From the NCBI RefSeq assembly GCF_046035435.1, contig NZ_JBFNFH010000018.1: DNA of 38,446 nucleotides; one strand, given 5' to 3'. A model generated the notes under the pieces. It had not been told where the DNA came from and did no database searches. It saw only the letters and a list, made by a program, of their open reading frames with translations. A program made the translations under genes and the position numbers. Below are positions 24,970-34,276 of this stretch, one piece after another. This DNA is from Helcococcus bovis. Its GTDB lineage: Bacteria; Bacillota; Clostridia; Tissierellales; Peptoniphilaceae. Every line of letters starts with the position of its first letter. Position 1 is the stretch's first letter.

Positions 24970-27034
24970 TTATTTATTAGAAGTTGGAGTTGAAGAATTT
25001 CCTGCAAAATATATAAAACCAACTCAAAATCAATTTAAAAATTATATTGAAAAATCTTTTAATGAAAATAATTTTTCTTTTGAAAGTTTGACAATAAATA
25101 GTACTCCTAGAAGATTTTCAATATTAATAAAAGATATAAAATCTATAGAAAAAGATACTACAGAACTTGTAAAAGGACCATCTAAAAAAATTGCATTTGA
25201 TCAAGATGGAAATCCTTCAAGAGCTTTACAAGGTTTCTTAAAAAGTAAAAATGTTGAATTAAAAGATATAACTTATCAAGAATTGAATGGTGAAGAATAT
25301 ATTTATGCAAAAATCGTTAAGGACACTGTAAAATTAAATGATTTACTAAAATTAGAAATTCCTCAAATGATAAGATCTATTTCAAATCCTAGACAAATGA
25401 GATGGGGAGGAAAAAATCTTAGATTTTTAAGACCGATTAGATGGATAGTATCTTTATTAGATGATGTGGTATTAAAATTTGACTTAGAAGGAATAAAAGT
25501 TTCAAATGTAACTAAAGGTCATAGAACATTAGGAAAATCAGAAATAGAAATTAATTCAATTTCTGAGTACGAAGAAAAATTAGAAGAAAATTACGTTATT
25601 GTTTCAGAAGAAAAAAGAAGACAATTAATTCTAAGAGGAATCAATAGATTGTCTAAAGAAAAGGGTGGACATTATTTAGAAAATGAAGAACTTTTGGAAG
25701 AAGTAATTCAAATTAATGAATATCCTACACCGTTTATTGGAGAATTTGATAATGGATATTTAGCTTTACCTAAAGAGGTTGTGATTACACCAATGATGGA
25801 TCACCAAAGATATTTCCCAGTATTAGATGATGAAGATAATTTATTACCATACTTTATTTCCGTTAGAAATGGTGATGACAAAGGTATTAAAAATGTAGCA
25901 GAAGGAAACAAGAAAGTTCTACTAGCAAGACTAGAAGATGCAAAATTCTTTTACAATAAAGATATATCCAAGAACCTTGAAGAATATATTCCTGAACTTG
26001 AAAAAGTAGGATATCACGAGGGATTAGGAAATATGCTTGATAAGACACAAAGATTAGAAAAATTAGTTGTGACTATTGGACAGAATATCGAGTGTGGAAG
26101 TGATGCTATAGAGATAGCTTCTAGAGCGGCAAAATTATCTAAAGCAGATTTGGTTACATCTACTGTAATTGAATTTACTGAATTACAAGGCACTATGGGA
26201 AGGATTTTTGCTGATAAGAGTGGAGAAAATTCTTTAGTTGCAAAGGCCATAGAAGAACAATACATGCCTGTAAAATCAGGTGGTGAACTACCTTCTACAA
26301 CAAGTGGAACATTATTATCATTATCAGATAAATTTGATACAATTTCAGGATTGTATTCAAAAGGAATTGAAGTTACAGGATCTCAAGATATGTATGGTCA
26401 AAGAAGAGCTGTACTTGGAATATTAAATATTTTGATTACCAATAGAATAAATGTAAATATAAAGCAAATTATAAAAGACGCTTTATATAATTATGTTGAA
26501 AGTTTTGGGCAAACATTTGAATTTGAAGAAGTTGTAGAAAAACTTTTCAAATTTATAAAAGTTAGATTTAGAAATTTACTTTTAGATGAAGGATTTAGAT
26601 ATGATATTATAGATTCTGTATTAGCTACAGAAAACGATGATATTTACGGAATCTATAAGAATATTAATTTATTAGATGAAAAATCAAAGTCAAATAGTAG
26701 TTTTGAAGATTTAATATCTAAATACGTAAGAGTAGTGAATATATCATCAAAAGCTGAAAAAATTGAAATTAATGAAGCTATATTTACGGATGAAGATAGA
26801 AATATATATGATAAAGTTAAACAATTAGAAGAATTAAATATATTAAAATTAGATGGTAAATTTAACGAAGCATTTGATTTATTATCAGAAATTGTTGTAG
26901 AAATGGACAAATATTTAGATAATACACATGTTAATTCAGATGATGAAGCAGTAAAAACAAACAGATTATCTATTATTAAAATGTTAAGTGATAAGATTTT
27001 TGAGTTATTTAATCCAACAGAGATTGTGAGGTAA
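24962..27034 (+). CDS. glyS: Glycyl-tRNA synthetase beta subunit
   Basis: The 690-residue beta subunit binds tRNA(Gly) and completes the heterotetramer. It opens with LLEVGVEEFPAKYI and contains RQMRWGGKNLRFLRPIRW, TPMMDHQRYFPV, LARLEDAKFFYNKD and the C-terminal anticodon-binding helical domain (about 580-690). Length is exactly that of the family. ATGA-type coupling to glyQ sets equimolar synthesis. No truncation or frameshift was seen. Confidence 0.97.
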   Translation: MSNYLLEVGVEEFPAKYIKPTQNQFKNYIEKSFNENNFSFESLTINSTPRRFSILIKDIKSIEKDTTELVKGPSKKIAFDQDGNPSRALQGFLKSKNVELKDITYQELNGEEYIYAKIVKDTVKLNDLLKLEIPQMIRSISNPRQMRWGGKNLRFLRPIRWIVSLLDDVVLKFDLEGIKVSNVTKGHRTLGKSEIEINSISEYEEKLEENYVIVSEEKRRQLILRGINRLSKEKGGHYLENEELLEEVIQINEYPTPFIGEFDNGYLALPKEVVITPMMDHQRYFPVLDDEDNLLPYFISVRNGDDKGIKNVAEGNKKVLLARLEDAKFFYNKDISKNLEEYIPELEKVGYHEGLGNMLDKTQRLEKLVVTIGQNIECGSDAIEIASRAAKLSKADLVTSTVIEFTELQGTMGRIFADKSGENSLVAKAIEEQYMPVKSGGELPSTTSGTLLSLSDKFDTISGLYSKGIEVTGSQDMYGQRRAVLGILNILITNRINVNIKQIIKDALYNYVESFGQTFEFEEVVEKLFKFIKVRFRNLLLDEGFRYDIIDSVLATENDDIYGIYKNINLLDEKSKSNSSFEDLISKYVRVVNISSKAEKIEINEAIFTDEDRNIYDKVKQLEELNILKLDGKFNEAFDLLSEIVVEMDKYLDNTHVNSDDEAVKTNRLSIIKMLSDKIFELFNPTEIVR

Positions 27035-27039
27035 GATTT

Positions 27040-27828
27040 ATGGTTAATTTATATGTTATTTCAGATTCAACAGGTGAAACAGCTAATCAGTTAGGAAATG
27101 CAATAATGATCCAATTTCCATCTGTAGAATTTAATAGAAAAAGATATTCTAATATTACAAATGCAGAACAAGTTGAAAAGATTTTTGAACATAATGAGGG
27201 AAAAACGATTGTTTTGATGACGGTAGTAGTTGATGAAGTTGTAAATAAAATTAAAAGTTATCAAAATGATGAATTTGAAGTTATAGATTTACTATTAAGT
27301 CCAATAACTCATATTGAAAATTTCTTAGGACAAAAGGCTAATAGAAAGCCAGGATTAATGAGGGATTTAGACAATTCATACTTTAATAAAATTGAAGCGA
27401 TAGAATTTGCTATGAACTTTGATGATGGTAAAAATCCTAAAGGATTTTTGGAAGCTGATATAGTATTATTGGGTGTATCAAGAACATCTAAGACACCACT
27501 TTCAGTATATTTAGCAAATAAATCATACAAAGTTGCAAATTTACCGTTAGTTCCAGAAATAGGAATTCCTAAGGAAATTTATGAAGTTGAAAAGAAAAAA
27601 CTTATAGGGTTAATTATTGATCCACAAAAATTAAATGAAATAAGAAATCAAAGATTATTAACATTAGGATTAAGTACAGATTCTGCATATGCAAGTGAAA
27701 ATAGAATTAATGAAGAATTGGAATTTGCAAAAAAATTATATGAAGAATTAGGATGTACAGTTATAGATGTTTCTTTATCTACTATTGAGGAAACAGCTGC
27801 TAAAGTTATAGAACAAATAGAAAATTAA
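27040..27828 (+). CDS. Pyruvate, phosphate dikinase regulatory protein (DUF299)
   Basis: Bifunctional kinase/pyrophosphorylase that switches pyruvate phosphate dikinase on and off by reversible threonine phosphorylation. Motifs are SDSTGETA (about 9-16) and the P-loop-like GVSRTSKTPLS (about 145-155). The 262-residue length fits the family (about 265-275). GAGGT precedes the ATG by 7 bases, and it lies 5 bases after glyS. The homologue YqfL occupies the same place between glyS and dnaG in B. subtilis. The dikinase gene is not in this window. Confidence 0.93.
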   Translation: MVNLYVISDSTGETANQLGNAIMIQFPSVEFNRKRYSNITNAEQVEKIFEHNEGKTIVLMTVVVDEVVNKIKSYQNDEFEVIDLLLSPITHIENFLGQKANRKPGLMRDLDNSYFNKIEAIEFAMNFDDGKNPKGFLEADIVLLGVSRTSKTPLSVYLANKSYKVANLPLVPEIGIPKEIYEVEKKKLIGLIIDPQKLNEIRNQRLLTLGLSTDSAYASENRINEELEFAKKLYEELGCTVIDVSLSTIEETAAKVIEQIEN

Positions 27829-27840
27829 TCAGAGGTTAAT

Positions 27841-29604
27841 ATGGGGTTTATACCAGAACAACAAATAGAAGAATTAAAATCGAGAATAGACATTGTAGAT
27901 ATAATTTCAGAATATGTTGATCTAAAAAGGGCAGGATCTAGTTTTAAGGGATTGTGTCCATTTCATAATGAAAAAACTCCATCCTTTATGGTTAATAGAG
28001 AAAGAAATAATTTTCATTGTTTTGGTTGTCATGAAGGTGGCGATGCAATATCTTTTATAATGAAAATGGAAAATTTAGAATATATTGATGCTGTAAAATT
28101 TATAGCCGAAAAATTAGGAATTTCATTAGAAGAGACAGAATATTCTAAAGAAAAGATTTCAAGAAATAATAAATTATACGAAATAAATTCAAAAGCGGCA
28201 AGATTTTATTTTAAGGAATTACTAACAAATCAATTACCACAAAAGTATTTAATGGAAAGACAATTAAGTAAAAATATATTAAATAAATATTTTTTGGGTT
28301 ATGCAAATCATAACAATGATTTATATAAATACTTGAAAAAAGAAGGGTTTGAAGAGCAAGATATGCTTGATTTAGGTCTTATCGGTGAAAAAAATGGAAG
28401 TTATTATGATAAGTTTAGAGATAGACTTATCTTTCCAATTTTAAATAATAAAAATAAAGTAATAGGATTTGGTGGTAGAACATTAAACAACAATAATATA
28501 AAATATCTAAATTCTCCTGAATCGGATATTTTTATAAAAGGTAAAAATGTTTATGGTGTTAATGTAATTAAAAGAAATAAGCAGGATAAAATTATCCTTG
28601 TAGAAGGATATATGGATGTAATTTCTCTTTACAATCATGGAATTGACTATGCTCTTGCATCTTTAGGTACTGCGTTAACAGAGGATCAGGCAAAGATTAT
28701 TTTAAGATATTCTAAAGAAGTTTACATTGCTTATGATGGAGATACAGCAGGTATAAAAGCAACTCTTAGAGCGATAGAAATATTTAAAAATTTGGATGTA
28801 CAATTAAAAATTTTAGAGTTTCCTAATGGTATGGATCCAGATGAATTTATTAAATTAAAGGGAAGAGAAGCATTTGAAAAAATGCTAAATAAAGCATCTA
28901 ATGTTATAGACTATAAATTAAAAAAACTTTATGAATCAAGTCAAAATCAAATTGATTTTATAAAAGGAATAACTGAATTTTTAGCGAGCATAAAAGGAAA
29001 TGTAGTAAGAGATTTATACATTGATAAATCAGCTAAATTTATAGGAGTTACGACGGATTCATTAAGAAATGATGTTGAAATTATTATTAAGAAAAATTCA
29101 GAAAGAGATGCTTTTCGAAACACTAATCATTTTGATAATAATAAAATAGGGTATAAAAGTTATACTAGTAATGTGATTAAAAATGTAGAAAAACCAGTAA
29201 ATAATGAAAATACAAAAAAAAGCTTATTGCAAAGAGAAATTTTGTTGTATTCATTAATTAATGAATTTTCTTTTAATTTACTTAGAGAATTTAAGGATTT
29301 TTTGGATAATGAAGATTATTCCAAAATTTATAAGAAAATTGAAAAATATTATAATGATAATCTTATTATTGAAGATGTATTAAATATGGACTCATTTATC
29401 AATTTGGGATTAAATAAAGAATATGATAAATTAATAAAAAATGAAGATGTAAAGTTGAATAGTATATTGGAAGAACTTAAACATAGGATAGAAGTATTCA
29501 AATTGCAAACTAGATTAGGTGAAATAAAAGAAGAGCTGAGAGAAAAAAGAGGCGACAAAGAACTTTTATTAGAATATACTAATTTATTACAAAAATTGAC
29601 TTAA
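27841..29604 (+). CDS. dnaG: DNA primase
   Basis: Synthesises RNA primers for lagging-strand replication. The 587-residue protein has the N-terminal CHC2 zinc finger (C40-x2-H, then CFGC about 20 residues later, around FHCFGCHEGGDA), the catalytic primase core, and a TOPRIM domain with LVEGYMDVI (about 255-263) and AYDGDTAG. The C-terminal helicase-binding region (about 450-587) is lysine-rich and weakly conserved, as is usual. It lies 12 bases after the dikinase regulator gene and 9 bases before rpoD, the classical primase-sigma pair of the macromolecular synthesis operon. Confidence 0.96.
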   Translation: MGFIPEQQIEELKSRIDIVDIISEYVDLKRAGSSFKGLCPFHNEKTPSFMVNRERNNFHCFGCHEGGDAISFIMKMENLEYIDAVKFIAEKLGISLEETEYSKEKISRNNKLYEINSKAARFYFKELLTNQLPQKYLMERQLSKNILNKYFLGYANHNNDLYKYLKKEGFEEQDMLDLGLIGEKNGSYYDKFRDRLIFPILNNKNKVIGFGGRTLNNNNIKYLNSPESDIFIKGKNVYGVNVIKRNKQDKIILVEGYMDVISLYNHGIDYALASLGTALTEDQAKIILRYSKEVYIAYDGDTAGIKATLRAIEIFKNLDVQLKILEFPNGMDPDEFIKLKGREAFEKMLNKASNVIDYKLKKLYESSQNQIDFIKGITEFLASIKGNVVRDLYIDKSAKFIGVTTDSLRNDVEIIIKKNSERDAFRNTNHFDNNKIGYKSYTSNVIKNVEKPVNNENTKKSLLQREILLYSLINEFSFNLLREFKDFLDNEDYSKIYKKIEKYYNDNLIIEDVLNMDSFINLGLNKEYDKLIKNEDVKLNSILEELKHRIEVFKLQTRLGEIKEELREKRGDKELLLEYTNLLQKLT

Positions 29605-29613
29605 GGAGGATTT

Positions 29614-31638
29614 ATGAAGGATAAAGATATTGAAATGGAAAATTTAAGGTTGTCAATCTTAGAAGAAGCTAAGTCTTTAGCTGAAGAAAAAAATGATACA
29701 ATTTTAATCTCACAATTAGAGTCAATTGATGGATATTCTAACCTAGAATATGATGATATTGAAATATTGAAAAAAGAATTAAGTGATATGGATATTGACC
29801 TATTAAAAGATGGATTCGTTGAACCAGAACATGATGATGAAGATGTAGACTATGATAGTATAGAGGATGAAACACCAGACTATGACGATGATTCTGAAGA
29901 AGACGAAGATATAAGTGAAATTAAAGGTGCTTTTGTAGATGATCCTGTAAAGATGTATCTTAAAGAAATTGGTAAATTGAATTTGTTATCGAAAAAAGAA
30001 GAAATTACACTTTCAAGACAAATGGAAGAAGGAGAGATAGCTTATAAAGCAATAGAAAATCAACCTTATACAATTGATGAAGAGGTAGAGTTGTCTAAGA
30101 AACAAGCTTATTTCGATTTAGCTAAAAAAATAATTTTTGGCAATAGTAATCTTGAAGAAGGGAAAAAAATAGATAATAAAACTATAAATGAATTAAATTT
30201 TATTTATATGATGAGACAATTTACAAATTGTACTGATAGTGAAACTGAACATGAAAAAGAAGGGTTAAATCTATTAAAATATTTAAATGATTTGGTTGTT
30301 ACAAGACTTGATAAATCAATTATTTCAGATGATCAAATGAACGATATTTCAACTGCTATTGAAATGATAAAATCCATTATATTTGATTTAATTTTACCAG
30401 AAGGGGTTGATTTGGAATTGGATGGCAAAAAAACTTCTTCATATAGAAAAAATTGTGAATACACATATAAAAATAAAAATGCAATTATAAAATTGGCAAA
30501 GAAGATAAATGATAAAACAGATACAGAATATCACTTTTTCAATGAATTTAATGGATTAGACGTTGAACTTATAACTGAAAGTGAAAAACTTTCTATGGAA
30601 ACTAAATATGAAATATTAAAATATTACGTGTATTCTGATTTAATCGTTAGAGAAAGACATGAAAAAGATAATAGAGGGGTAATGTTCTTTGAAGAAGAAA
30701 ATTATAATAAATTAGATATAGGTCTTGAAAAAATATTAAATAGAATTAATGGTAGATGTAAAGATAATTCAAAATGCATATTAAGTGTTGATGAATATGA
30801 TACATTAAAAGAAATTTATGAACGTGGGAAACTAAATGAAAAGATGATTCAAAGAAGTGGATTAGATGAAGCTGATATCAAATATTTGAAAAAGAGATAT
30901 AGAGTTGGTAAGTATGCAAAAGGAAAACTTGCAGAAACAAACTTAAGACTTGTAGTTTCAATTGCAAAGAGATATGTTGGTAGAGGTATGAGCTTCTTAG
31001 ACTTAATTCAAGAAGGAAATCTTGGTTTAATGAAAGCGGTAGAAAAATTTGATTATAAACGTGGATTTAAGTTTTCAACATATGCAACATGGTGGATAAG
31101 ACAAGCAATTACAAGAGCTATAGCTGATCAAGCTCGCACAATTAGAATTCCTGTTCACATGGTTGAAACGATTAATAAGCTTGTTCGTGTTCAAAGACAA
31201 TTAGTACAAGAATTAGGTAGAACACCTACAAATGAGGAAATTGCTAAAGAGATGGGATTGGATGTTGAAAAAGTTAGAGAAGTCAGAAAAATTTCTCAAG
31301 AACCAGTTTCATTAGAGGCTCCAATTGGTGAAGAAGATGATTCACATTTAGGAGACTTTATTGAAGATGAAAAAGCTTTAGCACCAGATGAAGCAGCAAA
31401 TCAAAAAATGCTAAAAGAGCAATTAGAAGAGATTCTTTCAACACTTTCAGATAGAGAAAAAAGAGTTATAGAATTAAGATTTGGTCTTGTAGATGGAGTG
31501 CCTAAAACATTGGAAGATGTAGGTAAAGAATTTGATGTTACAAGAGAACGTATCAGACAAATTGAAGCAAAAGCGATTAGAAAATTAAAACGTCCAGGAA
31601 AAGGTGATAAAATTAAAGACTTCCTAGAAGGTTTTTAA
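29614..31638 (+). CDS. rpoD: Primary sigma factor with large non-conserved region
   Basis: Housekeeping sigma factor (RpoD/SigA) of 674 residues. An acidic N-terminus (about 66-100) precedes region 1.2 (VDDPVKMYLKEIGKLNLLS, about 108-126). Regions 2-4 run from about 435 to the end, with LDLIQEGNLGLMKAVEKFDY, FKFSTYATWWIRQAITRAI (region 2.3-2.4), IPVHMVETINKL (region 3) and TLEDVGKEFDVTRERIRQIE (region 4.2 helix-turn-helix). Between regions 1.2 and 2 lie about 290 residues of sequence that most Firmicute SigA proteins (about 370 residues) lack. The E. coli sigma-70 protein has a non-conserved region at this place. TAAGGAGG precedes the ATG. Promoters in this window read TTGaca/TATAAT, consistent with a normal region 2.4/4.2. 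Confidence 0.96.
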   Translation: MKDKDIEMENLRLSILEEAKSLAEEKNDTILISQLESIDGYSNLEYDDIEILKKELSDMDIDLLKDGFVEPEHDDEDVDYDSIEDETPDYDDDSEEDEDISEIKGAFVDDPVKMYLKEIGKLNLLSKKEEITLSRQMEEGEIAYKAIENQPYTIDEEVELSKKQAYFDLAKKIIFGNSNLEEGKKIDNKTINELNFIYMMRQFTNCTDSETEHEKEGLNLLKYLNDLVVTRLDKSIISDDQMNDISTAIEMIKSIIFDLILPEGVDLELDGKKTSSYRKNCEYTYKNKNAIIKLAKKINDKTDTEYHFFNEFNGLDVELITESEKLSMETKYEILKYYVYSDLIVRERHEKDNRGVMFFEEENYNKLDIGLEKILNRINGRCKDNSKCILSVDEYDTLKEIYERGKLNEKMIQRSGLDEADIKYLKKRYRVGKYAKGKLAETNLRLVVSIAKRYVGRGMSFLDLIQEGNLGLMKAVEKFDYKRGFKFSTYATWWIRQAITRAIADQARTIRIPVHMVETINKLVRVQRQLVQELGRTPTNEEIAKEMGLDVEKVREVRKISQEPVSLEAPIGEEDDSHLGDFIEDEKALAPDEAANQKMLKEQLEEILSTLSDREKRVIELRFGLVDGVPKTLEDVGKEFDVTRERIRQIEAKAIRKLKRPGKGDKIKDFLEGF

Positions 31639-31664
31639 GATTAACTTTTAACTTGAAAGTTTAG

Positions 31665-31711
31665 ATGTGCATGTAAATTACCAAAAATTACAATTTACAT
31701 GTACATTTTTT
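31665..31711 (+). terminator. Terminator after rpoD
   Basis: ATGTGCATGTAAATT (31665-31679) pairs with AATTTACATGTACAT (31692-31706) over 15 positions with one G-U, followed by TTTTTT. It separates the dnaG-rpoD unit from trmK. Confidence 0.88.
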
Positions 31712-31746
31712 GTATATTTTAACATTCAATTACAAAAAGGATTAGT

Positions 31747-32436
31747 ATGAAAAGATTAGATATTTTAGTAAGTTATATAGATGAAAATAAAATAGTTGCT
31801 GATATAGGTGCAGATCATGGAATTACTTCCATAAAAGTTTATGAAGAAAAAAATCCTAAAAAAGTTATTGCAACAGATATTTCAGCAAATTCATTGCAAA
31901 AGCTTAGAGATAAATTGGAAAATAATAATTATAATATTGAAACAATCGTTACAGATGGTATATATGCATTAAATCAAGAAGTTAATCAAATAATTATTTC
32001 AGGAATGGGAGGATTTTTGATTGCTGAAATTCTTGAAAGAGGGATAGAAGTTGCTAAAAATGCTGAAAAACTTATACTTCAACCAAATAACTCTCAAACT
32101 CACTTGAGAAAATGGCTTCATGATAATAATTTTGAAATTATAGACGAAAATATCTGTAAGGAAGAAGGATATTTTTATAATATCATTGTTGCTGAGTTTA
32201 AGAAAAATGAGCCAGTTGAAAAATATTTTAAAGAGGAATTTTATAAATACGGTAAAAATAACGTATTAAATAAAGATGATATCACAAAAGAAATCATTGA
32301 GATTGAAATACAAGATTTAAGGGATGTATACATTAGTATAAAAAAAATAGATACAGAAAAGACAAATAGAAGAAAACAAGAGATTTTGGAAGAAATCAAG
32401 TCATTGGAAGGATTATTATGCAAATTCGAGAAATAA
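31747..32436 (+). CDS. trmK: tRNA (adenine-22-N1)-methyltransferase
   Basis: Methylates A22 in tRNA using S-adenosylmethionine. The 229-residue protein has the SAM motif VADIGADHGITSIKVY (about 18-33), IISGMGGFLIAEILERG (about 84-100), and the catalytic-region LILQPNNS (about 114-121), all diagnostic of TrmK/YqfN. The C-terminal 60 residues form a coiled-coil-like helix rich in glutamate and lysine. AAAGGA lies 7 bases before the ATG. Its 3' end overlaps the Nif3-family gene by 19 bases, the same pairing as yqfN-yqfO in B. subtilis. Confidence 0.93.
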   Translation: MKRLDILVSYIDENKIVADIGADHGITSIKVYEEKNPKKVIATDISANSLQKLRDKLENNNYNIETIVTDGIYALNQEVNQIIISGMGGFLIAEILERGIEVAKNAEKLILQPNNSQTHLRKWLHDNNFEIIDENICKEEGYFYNIIVAEFKKNEPVEKYFKEEFYKYGKNNVLNKDDITKEIIEIEIQDLRDVYISIKKIDTEKTNRRKQEILEEIKSLEGLLCKFEK

Positions 32437-33191
32437 TTGAAAAATTTGAAGAAAAACATCCTTTACATTTACAAGAAAAATGGGATAATGGTGGTATTCA
32501 AGTTGGAAATAAAAATGATGAAATTAAAAATATTTTATGTGTGCTTGAAATTACAGAAGAATCTATAGATTATGCCATTCAAAATGATTGTAATTTAATA
32601 ATTTCCCATCATCCGATAATTTTTCCAAATGTGAATAATATTCAATTTGATGATTTTAAGGGGAAAAAGATAATTAAAGCAATAAAGAATGACATATGTA
32701 TTTATGCGTCACATACTGCTTCAGATGTAAGTGGATTTAATGAATTTTTGTTTGAGAAGATGGGATATAAATCTGAGGGTAAAATCATTCCTACTGAAGA
32801 AAAATATGGATATGGCTCAATTGCTACATTTGAACACTCTTTAAAAGAAATAGTTTCAAACATAAAAACAGGATTTGGATTAGATAAAGTTACTTTTTAC
32901 AATGCAAATAATGACATCAAAAAAATAGGATTTGTTTCAGGATCAGGTATGGATTTTATAAATGAAGCAATTTCTTTAGGCGTTGATTTATACGTTACAG
33001 GTGATGTAACTCATCATGATGCTATGGATACTCTTGAAAAAGGATGTTCAATTTTGGACATTTCACATGAAGGGTCGGAAAGATTATTTGCTGATTTTAT
33101 AGAATCATTTTTACTAGAAGAAAAATTACCTGAAAAAGTTCAAATTTTTAAGTATTATAATGATGAAAAATATTTGCCAAAAATCATTTAA
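32418..33191 (+). CDS. Nif3-like dinuclear metal-center protein
   Basis: Member of the NIF3/YqfO family, hexameric proteins with a two-metal site. Conserved roles include GTP cyclohydrolase-like or metallochaperone activity, but none is settled. In 257 residues the metal ligands are visible as IISHHPIIF (about 62-70), YASHTASDVSG (about 96-106) and DISHEGSER near the C-terminus, with VTGDVTHHDA just before. Length fits the short form without the inserted PII-like domain found in YqfO. A coupled start with GGAAGGA lies inside trmK. The rnpB -35 begins on the base after its stop. Confidence 0.92.
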   Translation: MQIREIIEKFEEKHPLHLQEKWDNGGIQVGNKNDEIKNILCVLEITEESIDYAIQNDCNLIISHHPIIFPNVNNIQFDDFKGKKIIKAIKNDICIYASHTASDVSGFNEFLFEKMGYKSEGKIIPTEEKYGYGSIATFEHSLKEIVSNIKTGFGLDKVTFYNANNDIKKIGFVSGSGMDFINEAISLGVDLYVTGDVTHHDAMDTLEKGCSILDISHEGSERLFADFIESFLLEEKLPEKVQIFKYYNDEKYLPKII

Positions 33192-33220
33192 TTGATTATT
33201 TTCAATAATTGTGGTAAGAT
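33192..33220 (+). promoter_or_regulatory. Promoter of rnpB
   Basis: TTGATT (33192-33197), 17 bases, TAAGAT (33215-33220) with an extended TGG motif. The predicted start at about 33227 agrees with the structural 5' end of the RNA. Confidence 0.7.
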
Positions 33221-33225
33221 TTCAT

Positions 33226-33741
33226 TGCGAGTATGTTAGATAATCGCTGGTAATAATTATTACGAGAGGAAAGTCCGTGCACCACACAGCAGAATGCCAG
33301 ATAACGTCTGGTGGAGGCGACTCTAAGGATAGTGCAACAGAGATATACCGCTGAATTTCTAACTTATGTGTTTAACAATTGAAATAATTTAGGGGTTGAG
33401 CCGTCGAATCTTTCCAATCGAAGCTCCCTTTTCGGTCGCTTCTCTTGGAGATTCTTGGCATGACACCTACTTTATACTTCAACTATCTCATGGTATTTTA
33501 TACCATGAGATAGTTGAGCGCATAAGTTAGGAGTTCAGTAAGGGTGGAAAGGCGAGGTAAGAGCTCACCAGCACATGGGTAACTATGTGGCTATGTAAAC
33601 CCCATTCGGTGCAAGATCAGAATAGGATATAAACCTAGTAGCTGGCTAGGTCCGGTAGGTAGATTGCTTGAATGCATAGGCGACTATGCATCTAGATAGA
33701 TGATTATCAAATACAGAACACGGCTTATAAATATGCTCGCA
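33226..33741 (+). ncRNA. rnpB: RNase P RNA, type A, with enlarged P12
   Basis: Catalytic RNA that cuts tRNA 5' leaders. P1 forms between TGCGAGTAT (33226-33234) and ATGCTCGCA (33733-33741). Universal cores are present: GAGGAAAGTCCGTGCACC (P4/CR I), AGTGCAACAGAGA (CR II), GGGTGGAAAGGCGAGGTAAGAGCTCACC (split here as GGGTGGAAAGG and GAGGTAAGAGCTCACC), GGTAGATTGCTTGA and ACAGAACACGGCTTAT (P4 3' side). The order and the GTGCAACAGAGA-CCGC block identify the ancestral type A rather than Bacillus type B. It is about 516 nucleotides, longer than the usual 350-400, because of the P12 arm. A T-rich tail (TATTTTTTTATA) follows for termination. Confidence 0.95.
33351..33538 (+). other. Expanded, branched P12 arm of RNase P RNA
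   Basis: An 18-bp base stem (33351-33368 with 33521-33538, two G-U pairs) replaces the short P12 helix. Inside are two further hairpins. One spans 33400-33459 and has stacked pairs GCC/GGC, GAATCT/AGATTC, CCAA/TTGG and GAAGC/GCTTC. The other is a perfect 17-bp stem with a TTT loop (33480-33496 with 33500-33516). The helices tile almost the whole insert, so it is folded RNA rather than random sequence. Confidence 0.8.
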
Positions 33742-33765
33742 TATTTTTTTATATAGGAGATGGAT

Positions 33766-34191
33766 ATGAAATTAAAAATGGTAACAGAAAAGTTTAAACC
33801 TAAATATGCTACTGAAGGTTCAGCGGGATTTGACTTGTATTGTAACAATCAAGAACCAGTTACTGTAAAACCAAATGAAGTTGTAAAAATTCCAACAGGT
33901 ATAAAGGTTGCAATTCCAGAAGGATATTTTGGTGCCATATATCCAAGATCCTCAACAGGAATCAAACACAGAATCACATTAGCAAACACAACAGGGATAA
34001 TTGACAGTGATTACAGGGGAGACATTCAAATCTTTTTTGTAAATAATTCTGACAAGGATCATGTGATTCACAATGGAGATAGACTTGCTCAAATGGTTAT
34101 TCAACCTTATGTAAGAGTTGATATTGAGCTAGTTGATGAACTTGATGAAACATATCGTGGTGAAGGTGGGATTGGTTCAACGGGAAGATAA
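33766..34191 (+). CDS. dut: dUTP diphosphatase
   Basis: Hydrolyses dUTP to dUMP, keeping uracil out of DNA and feeding thymidylate synthesis. The ATG at 33766 lies 6 bases after AGGAG. The ATG at 33760 touches that site and is less likely. The 141-residue trimeric-type protein shows all five motifs: GSAGFDLY, PRSSTGIKH, GIIDSDYRGDI, RLAQMVI and RGEGGIGSTGR. It has its own terminator. Confidence 0.96.
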   Translation: MKLKMVTEKFKPKYATEGSAGFDLYCNNQEPVTVKPNEVVKIPTGIKVAIPEGYFGAIYPRSSTGIKHRITLANTTGIIDSDYRGDIQIFFVNNSDKDHVIHNGDRLAQMVIQPYVRVDIELVDELDETYRGEGGIGSTGR

Positions 34192-34201
34192 TGAAATTTT
34201 A

Positions 34202-34232
34202 GGATAGAATGTTGAATTTCTATCCTTTTTTT
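34202..34232 (+). terminator. Terminator of dut
   Basis: GGATAGAA and TTCTATCC pair perfectly over 8 bp across an 8-base loop and run into seven T. Confidence 0.92.
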
Positions 34233-34276
34233 ATTTTAAAATTTACTGTATAATAAAATCTATTACGGAGGATATT

